Below, piece after piece: positions 4,646 through 9,097 of a stretch of 9,097 bases of DNA; the stretch's first letter is position 1; the number at the start of each line of letters is the position of its first letter. The stretch comes from Nitrospinota bacterium. Lineage in GTDB: Bacteria > Nitrospinota_A > JADGAW01. The DNA lies in NCBI GenBank assembly GCA_015231815.1, contig JADGAW010000078.1:1-9097 (forward strand). Reading direction: 5' to 3'. The notes below the pieces were generated by a model. That model was given only the letters and a program-made list of their open reading frames with translations. It searched no databases and was not told where the DNA came from. The translations under genes were made by a program, and so were the position numbers.

Positions 4646-7567
4646 TCATCCATTACGAGTCCTGTAAAAGATATCCCCCAATAATAATAGAACACCAAAA
4701 AGTGCCGAAAACCCGGCAATCCACATCCCTTTTTTAAAAGGAGGTGCTTCATATTCAAACCTTACGTTATGTTCCCCCTCCTTCAGAAAAACAGATCTAA
4801 ATATATAATCAACCTGATACATTTTAGTTCTTTTCCCGTCAACAAAAACATTCCACCCTGGATAATAGAGGTCACTTAACACCAAGAATCCAGGACTCTT
4901 TAAGTTAGTGTGAACATCTACATGCTGGGAATTGTATTCTATGATTTTTGATTCTGACCCTTTAATAGAAGGCGTAGGCAGTTGGGACTGAATTGATTCA
5001 GGTATTTTATCTTCCAGAATAATTTTATCTCTAAGAGGAAAATCCAGCTGCGTCAACCTTTTTAATACTTCTTCCGGTTTTGAAGCAAATTCAAAATCAT
5101 GGACAATAAAAGCTCTGGGAAACACCTGAAGATTCTCATAAATCATAACCTCGTGATTGTAAACGAGCTTAAACATTTCATCTGGAGTTTTTAGTTTTAG
5201 TCCGCCCCAAACTGACCAGTCAAAACTATTGTCATTCTTTTCACCCGGATATGTTGTCAGCTTCAAGGTTACTTCCTGACCTCCATATTGACTGAGGTTA
5301 ATTGAATATTGGAACCATTTCCTATCCTGAGGTCTGTTTTTAGGATCTATATATTTCGAAAATATCTTGTTTTCCCCTTCTTCCCTGTTATTCAGGGTAA
5401 TTTCAAAAAGAACTCCATCTCCCTTATCCTGACTCCAGGATTCCGGAGCCATCCCAATACTAAATTCCAGAGAAGAGTTATGAGGGACCTGAAGATTGTA
5501 TTTAAGACTAGATGGAGCATGAAAAAAAAGAACCTCATTTATCATGCCGTTTATATTGAGAGAAGAAGCTTTAATCCAGTGACGAACATCCCCCTTTGGG
5601 GCATGAACAACCTTTCCATGCTCTACAATATCCTTGGTAATACCTCCGCCATTAATATCGGAACGACTAAGAATATATTTTACGCCAAGCAAATTCAACG
5701 CACGTTGGATTTGTTCATCACCAAAGTCGATACCCTTATCTCCGGTAAATCGATCATGTGGACTTTTAAAGTTAAAACTTTTTATAAACTCCATGTATCG
5801 TATTGGGAGGAGCGCATCTAAAACCCGGATATCACTAATGCCAAATGCAGAACCAAAATCAGGATATAATACCTGATCTATTCCAACCACTCGAAAATTC
5901 TGAAGATTGTTTTGCAGGTAACCAATGTATGGAGCCTTATTAAAAATATCTCCTCGATCATTTCTACTTTTTGATATCCCCGGATTCGGTATATAAATAA
6001 ATAGTTCTACCAAAGCAACCATCAAGACCAAAATCTGAAACTTTCTTCCATTAAAAACCAAGCTATTTTGACAATACTTCAAAAATTTAATTATAACCAG
6101 CATGAAAAATGGAGCTATCAACACCATCAACAAAACAACAACCGGAAGAGGAAAGGAAAATATTCCTGATAATTCAACCGACGAATAATATACGTCATAA
6201 TGATCGACCAAGTAATTAAAATAATAAAGATAAAAAAAAGTGATACACAGGGTTAAGATGTAAGCCGACTTTTTCATAATGGACAATCTCATCTGACTCT
6301 TAACAATTTGGTCTAGTCCTATTCCAGCTAAAACCACCGAACTAAAGCTCATTAAAGGACCCATATATTTAAAAAATCTAATTTGGTTTGCTATTGGAAG
6401 GGAACCAACCCAGTTAATAAAGGAAAAACCATATAACTTGCTAATCATCAGTATCAAGGCAATAGCAAAAAAATAGGTTAAAAGATTATCAGATAATTTC
6501 TTATAGAATGTTGCCAAAATGGCAGCAAGAGCAAAAATACATGTGGAAACTCCCCAATACCCCCTCGTTAAGCTGTGCCAATTAAAGTCGTTGAGCCATG
6601 ATAGATGAATTAAGCCCATAAAATAGGGAACAATAAACGAAATGATATCTAAAAAATATGGTGAATAGTCTAAGCCAACAACATGCTCCAAGTTAGGGGT
6701 ATGATTGTTTATTGAAAGTGTTAAGAATTCAAGAAAAGGCAGGAGTGCCGGAGCTGACAAAGAAAAACCAAGCAGATTGAAGAAAATATAGATAAATAAA
6801 AACTTTGAGAATACCTTTATATTTCGGTTTTCTGACGTGGACAGGAGTCTAAAAACATAATAGAAAAATCCAAACCCCAAAATTAAAGCTGCACTTTGGG
6901 GCTGACCACCACAAAGCAAAAGAACAACCCCAAATGAGTTGAGAAGCCCCCATCTAAGAATATTTTCCTTTTGAACTATCTTTTCATGACAAAGAAAAAT
7001 TAAAGGGAGGAATATCTCAACATCGAGATAATGCATATCTATCGAGAAAATAAAATATCCGCTCAGCATAAAGAGAAGAGAAGAAAAAAGAGAACTCAGA
7101 TGCGAAGCATTGATAGCTCGCATAAATAGATATGCAAAAAAACCAGCCAGAAATAACCTGAACAACAAGAATATATCCCACATGTATGGAGAGGGATTCA
7201 AATATAGAAGCACTCTTAAAGGGTTCAAAGAGTTGGAATCCATGCTTCCTGCCAAGGGCTGCCCTACTCCCATATATGGGTTCCATAGAGGAGCCATTCC
7301 CTCTGACAGTTGCTCATGTTCCAAAATAGTTTGAGGTCTTGGACTCCATGTTGAGCCACCCGGATCTATCAAAGCCCGATGAGAAAAATCACCGTTATAG
7401 TTATATGGTCCACTATCAAGAACTCCCGGAACCTGAATTGAGGCAATGGTCTTACCCATAAAAATAACGCTAAAAAAAACAATACAGAGAACCAAGCTTA
7501 GAAATACCCCAGCCTGAATAGTATCTTTCTGTATGATTCTTTTTAAAATTACGTTAGGCTCAATCAT
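4646..7567 (-). CDS. YfhO-family polytopic membrane protein (GT-C-like glycosyltransferase) with an inserted beta-rich domain
   Basis: This 973-residue inner-membrane protein has a first hydrophobic segment at about 17-38 and roughly a dozen more up to residue 525. A long soluble region (about 525-945) follows, then one last membrane segment (about 946-968). The GDF near residue 60 and the GQPLAGSMDSNSLNPL region fit the first extracytoplasmic loop of GT-C enzymes. The tail YYPGWNVFVDGK...GEHNVRFEYEAP (about 900-942) is the hallmark of YfhO proteins. In Firmicutes this family glycosylates lipoteichoic acid from polyprenyl-phosphate sugars. In Gram-negative relatives the acceptor is usually unknown. 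Residues about 670-795 look like a jelly-roll carbohydrate-binding module: a run of short beta strands, a GGQEVTLKL segment, then FDWSVWGG near 787. The start ATG at 7567 follows an AGGG with no spacer, so that is not a proper Shine-Dalgarno. It lies 36 nt after the radical SAM gene and is probably in its operon. Confidence 0.88.
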   Translation of the reverse strand: MIEPNVILKRIIQKDTIQAGVFLSLVLCIVFFSVIFMGKTIASIQVPGVLDSGPYNYNGDFSHRALIDPGGSTWSPRPQTILEHEQLSEGMAPLWNPYMGVGQPLAGSMDSNSLNPLRVLLYLNPSPYMWDIFLLFRLFLAGFFAYLFMRAINASHLSSLFSSLLFMLSGYFIFSIDMHYLDVEIFLPLIFLCHEKIVQKENILRWGLLNSFGVVLLLCGGQPQSAALILGFGFFYYVFRLLSTSENRNIKVFSKFLFIYIFFNLLGFSLSAPALLPFLEFLTLSINNHTPNLEHVVGLDYSPYFLDIISFIVPYFMGLIHLSWLNDFNWHSLTRGYWGVSTCIFALAAILATFYKKLSDNLLTYFFAIALILMISKLYGFSFINWVGSLPIANQIRFFKYMGPLMSFSSVVLAGIGLDQIVKSQMRLSIMKKSAYILTLCITFFYLYYFNYLVDHYDVYYSSVELSGIFSFPLPVVVLLMVLIAPFFMLVIIKFLKYCQNSLVFNGRKFQILVLMVALVELFIYIPNPGISKSRNDRGDIFNKAPYIGYLQNNLQNFRVVGIDQVLYPDFGSAFGISDIRVLDALLPIRYMEFIKSFNFKSPHDRFTGDKGIDFGDEQIQRALNLLGVKYILSRSDINGGGITKDIVEHGKVVHAPKGDVRHWIKASSLNINGMINEVLFFHAPSSLKYNLQVPHNSSLEFSIGMAPESWSQDKGDGVLFEITLNNREEGENKIFSKYIDPKNRPQDRKWFQYSINLSQYGGQEVTLKLTTYPGEKNDNSFDWSVWGGLKLKTPDEMFKLVYNHEVMIYENLQVFPRAFIVHDFEFASKPEEVLKRLTQLDFPLRDKIILEDKIPESIQSQLPTPSIKGSESKIIEYNSQHVDVHTNLKSPGFLVLSDLYYPGWNVFVDGKRTKMYQVDYIFRSVFLKEGEHNVRFEYEAPPFKKGMWIAGFSALFGVLLLLGDIFYRTRNG

Positions 7568-7603
7568 CCCTAGTGATTTCTTGTGATATATAAATGAAAA
7601 GTA

Positions 7604-9094
7604 TTATTTTCTTATAACACTTAAGAGAGAAATGAAAAGAAAACGTAGTCCAATACGAAACGCTGCATTTCCAAGTTGAAGCTGTGATGAGACCTTCTCC
7701 TTAAGAGAAATATTCTCTTTAAATGTTATAACCCCGCCATATTTAAGTTTTTTTGAAAAGACCATTTCACTAACCTTCTTAGGCTGAAGATAAAACATCA
7801 GGTTTGCTTTCATCGTTTGATAAATAAGACGATAACGGCTTGTACCCTTTGGGGTATAGGGAATATTGTCATTCATTAAATAATATTGAACAGCAAAGTT
7901 TTCCCAGTTTTTCTTCTTCATCAAACGATTTTCCTCAAGAGCTATATCGTACATCCGTGTTCCGGGATAAGGAACTGCAATATTAAAACGTACTGAGTCG
8001 AGAGGCAAACTGGAAGCAAAACGAATTGTTTCTTCACGATCCTCCTCTGTTTCTGTTGGAAATCCAAATATAAAGACAGCGTTTGTAGGTATTCCTGCTT
8101 CAGAGGCAAGCTTAACAGCTCTAATATGGTCTTCCATTTTTTCCTCTTTTTGTATAAAGTCCATTAAGCGTTGAGTCCCCGTTTCAATTCCAAATGAAAG
8201 CAATGAAAAGTTAGCCTGCTTCATTAAACTAATTATTTCTTCATCAATATAATCACTTCGAGCTTGCATGATAAAGCTAACTTTATCTTGATACCTGTTT
8301 TCAATGATGCGCTTGAGAAAACGCTTAAAAAACAGTTTATTTGAAAGAAGCATGTCATCAGAAAAAGTAATGCATTTTTCAGAATACCTATTAATTAACA
8401 AGTCAATATCTGCAAGAATTCTTTCAATCGAATGAGTTCTGAACTTCTTTCCGGTCATTTTCCTTTGAGAACAGAAGATACAGTCATACGGGCATCCACG
8501 GGTTCCAATAATATTGGCGAAAAGGGAGTATTGAGTATAGGTTGTATCAAAAAGGTGAAAAGGAAAAGCAGGAATATCATCAAGGTTTTTTATTAAACCC
8601 CTACTTTTATTTCTTACTATTTCTCCATCCTTTTTAAATATTAAACCATCGATGTCATCAAGAGGTCTTTTCTCTAAAAGGTTGCTCACTACCTCATAAA
8701 ATGTAAGCTCTCCTTCACCAATAACAACACCATCAATGTCATCATGACTTATAACTTCCTCAGGTATAACTGTAGGGTGAATTCCTCCACAAAAAATAGA
8801 TGTCATGGGGTCACACTTTTTAATCTTACGGGCAAGCTCATATACTCTTGCAGAGTTTAATGTCATACAACTTAAACCGACGATCTTTGGGTAGTTCAGT
8901 AAAGAGATTTCCCGCTCAATATCTTTATCACTTAAAGGAGTTACCTGTTCATCAATAATCTTTACCTCAATGCCCTTCTCCAATAAATACCCGGCAATAT
9001 ATCCTACTCCAAGGGGCGGGGAGGTGGACATTTTTGTAAAAACGGAAAGTTGTGAACCTTCTGGGGTAGAGGGGTTAATGAGTAAACAATTCAT
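7604..9094 (-). CDS. B12-binding-domain radical SAM protein (second copy)
   Basis: This 496-residue enzyme has the same architecture as the one at 1388-2845. The N-terminal B12-like domain includes SPPLGVGYIAGYLLEKG, GGIHPT (103-108) and GEGE. The cluster cysteines are C201, C205 and C208. GIETGTQ and PYPGT segments lie in the barrel, and FYLQPK (434-439) is in the C-terminal domain. The protein ends in a hydrophobic helix (about 480-494). The DxHxxG cobalamin-ligand loop is not apparent, as in many relatives. The ATG lies three bases from the window edge. The canonical opening MNCLLINPST makes it the natural start, although an upstream start cannot be excluded. It reads towards the YfhO gene 36 nt downstream. 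It is not a recent duplicate of the + strand enzyme, because only family motifs align. The substrate is unknown. Confidence 0.9.
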   Translation of the reverse strand: MNCLLINPSTPEGSQLSVFTKMSTSPPLGVGYIAGYLLEKGIEVKIIDEQVTPLSDKDIEREISLLNYPKIVGLSCMTLNSARVYELARKIKKCDPMTSIFCGGIHPTVIPEEVISHDDIDGVVIGEGELTFYEVVSNLLEKRPLDDIDGLIFKKDGEIVRNKSRGLIKNLDDIPAFPFHLFDTTYTQYSLFANIIGTRGCPYDCIFCSQRKMTGKKFRTHSIERILADIDLLINRYSEKCITFSDDMLLSNKLFFKRFLKRIIENRYQDKVSFIMQARSDYIDEEIISLMKQANFSLLSFGIETGTQRLMDFIQKEEKMEDHIRAVKLASEAGIPTNAVFIFGFPTETEEDREETIRFASSLPLDSVRFNIAVPYPGTRMYDIALEENRLMKKKNWENFAVQYYLMNDNIPYTPKGTSRYRLIYQTMKANLMFYLQPKKVSEMVFSKKLKYGGVITFKENISLKEKVSSQLQLGNAAFRIGLRFLFISLLSVIRK

Positions 9095-9097
9095 TTT

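Noticed and set aside
5309..5821. Open frame of 170 codons on the plus strand inside the YfhO gene
   Set aside because: It is antisense to the soluble region of a well-supported protein and shows no motif or initiation signal.
7017..7334. Short open frames on both strands within the N-terminal part of the YfhO gene
   Set aside because: They overlap membrane segments and conserved residues of the YfhO protein in other frames and have no recognisable domain.

Overview
The window is low-GC (mid-30s percent by eye) bacterial DNA with densely packed genes. Most starts have no clear Shine-Dalgarno sequence and are preceded by A/T-rich leaders. A large YfhO-type membrane protein and several radical SAM enzymes are present. 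This fits an anaerobic or environmental bacterium of the Bacteroidota/Ignavibacteria type or a similar candidate phylum. The lineage is an inference, because no rRNA or marker gene is present.

Layout. The left edge (1-115) is non-coding on the + strand. It holds a dyad and possibly the first codons of a leftward gene or transposase. An extended SDR epimerase/reductase follows (140-1153, +), then a probable terminator. Next is a 234-nt intergenic stretch with octamer repeats in inverted orientation. A tight three-gene + strand unit comes next: a B12-binding-type radical SAM enzyme (1388-2845), a radical SAM enzyme with a SPASM/twitch-like C-terminus (2823-3881) and a classical SDR (3878-4585). 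The genes overlap by 23 nt and 4 nt. After a 60-nt convergent junction with an AT-rich inverted repeat, two - strand genes face the first unit. These are a YfhO-like polytopic protein with a possible inserted beta-sandwich domain (4646-7567) and, 36 nt upstream of it, a second B12-binding-type radical SAM enzyme (7604-9094).

How the genes may work together. There are three radical SAM enzymes, two NAD(P)-dependent SDRs and one YfhO-family membrane protein within 9 kb. Together they look like part of an accessory biosynthetic locus acting on a lipid, polyprenyl-linked glycan or similar membrane-associated molecule. Both B12-type enzymes end in a hydrophobic C-terminal stretch, and the SPASM-type enzyme starts with a basic amphipathic segment, which would suit membrane-proximal substrates. 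The exact product cannot be read from the sequence. No gap between genes exceeds 300 nt, and no tRNA, rRNA, CRISPR array or complete insertion sequence was seen.
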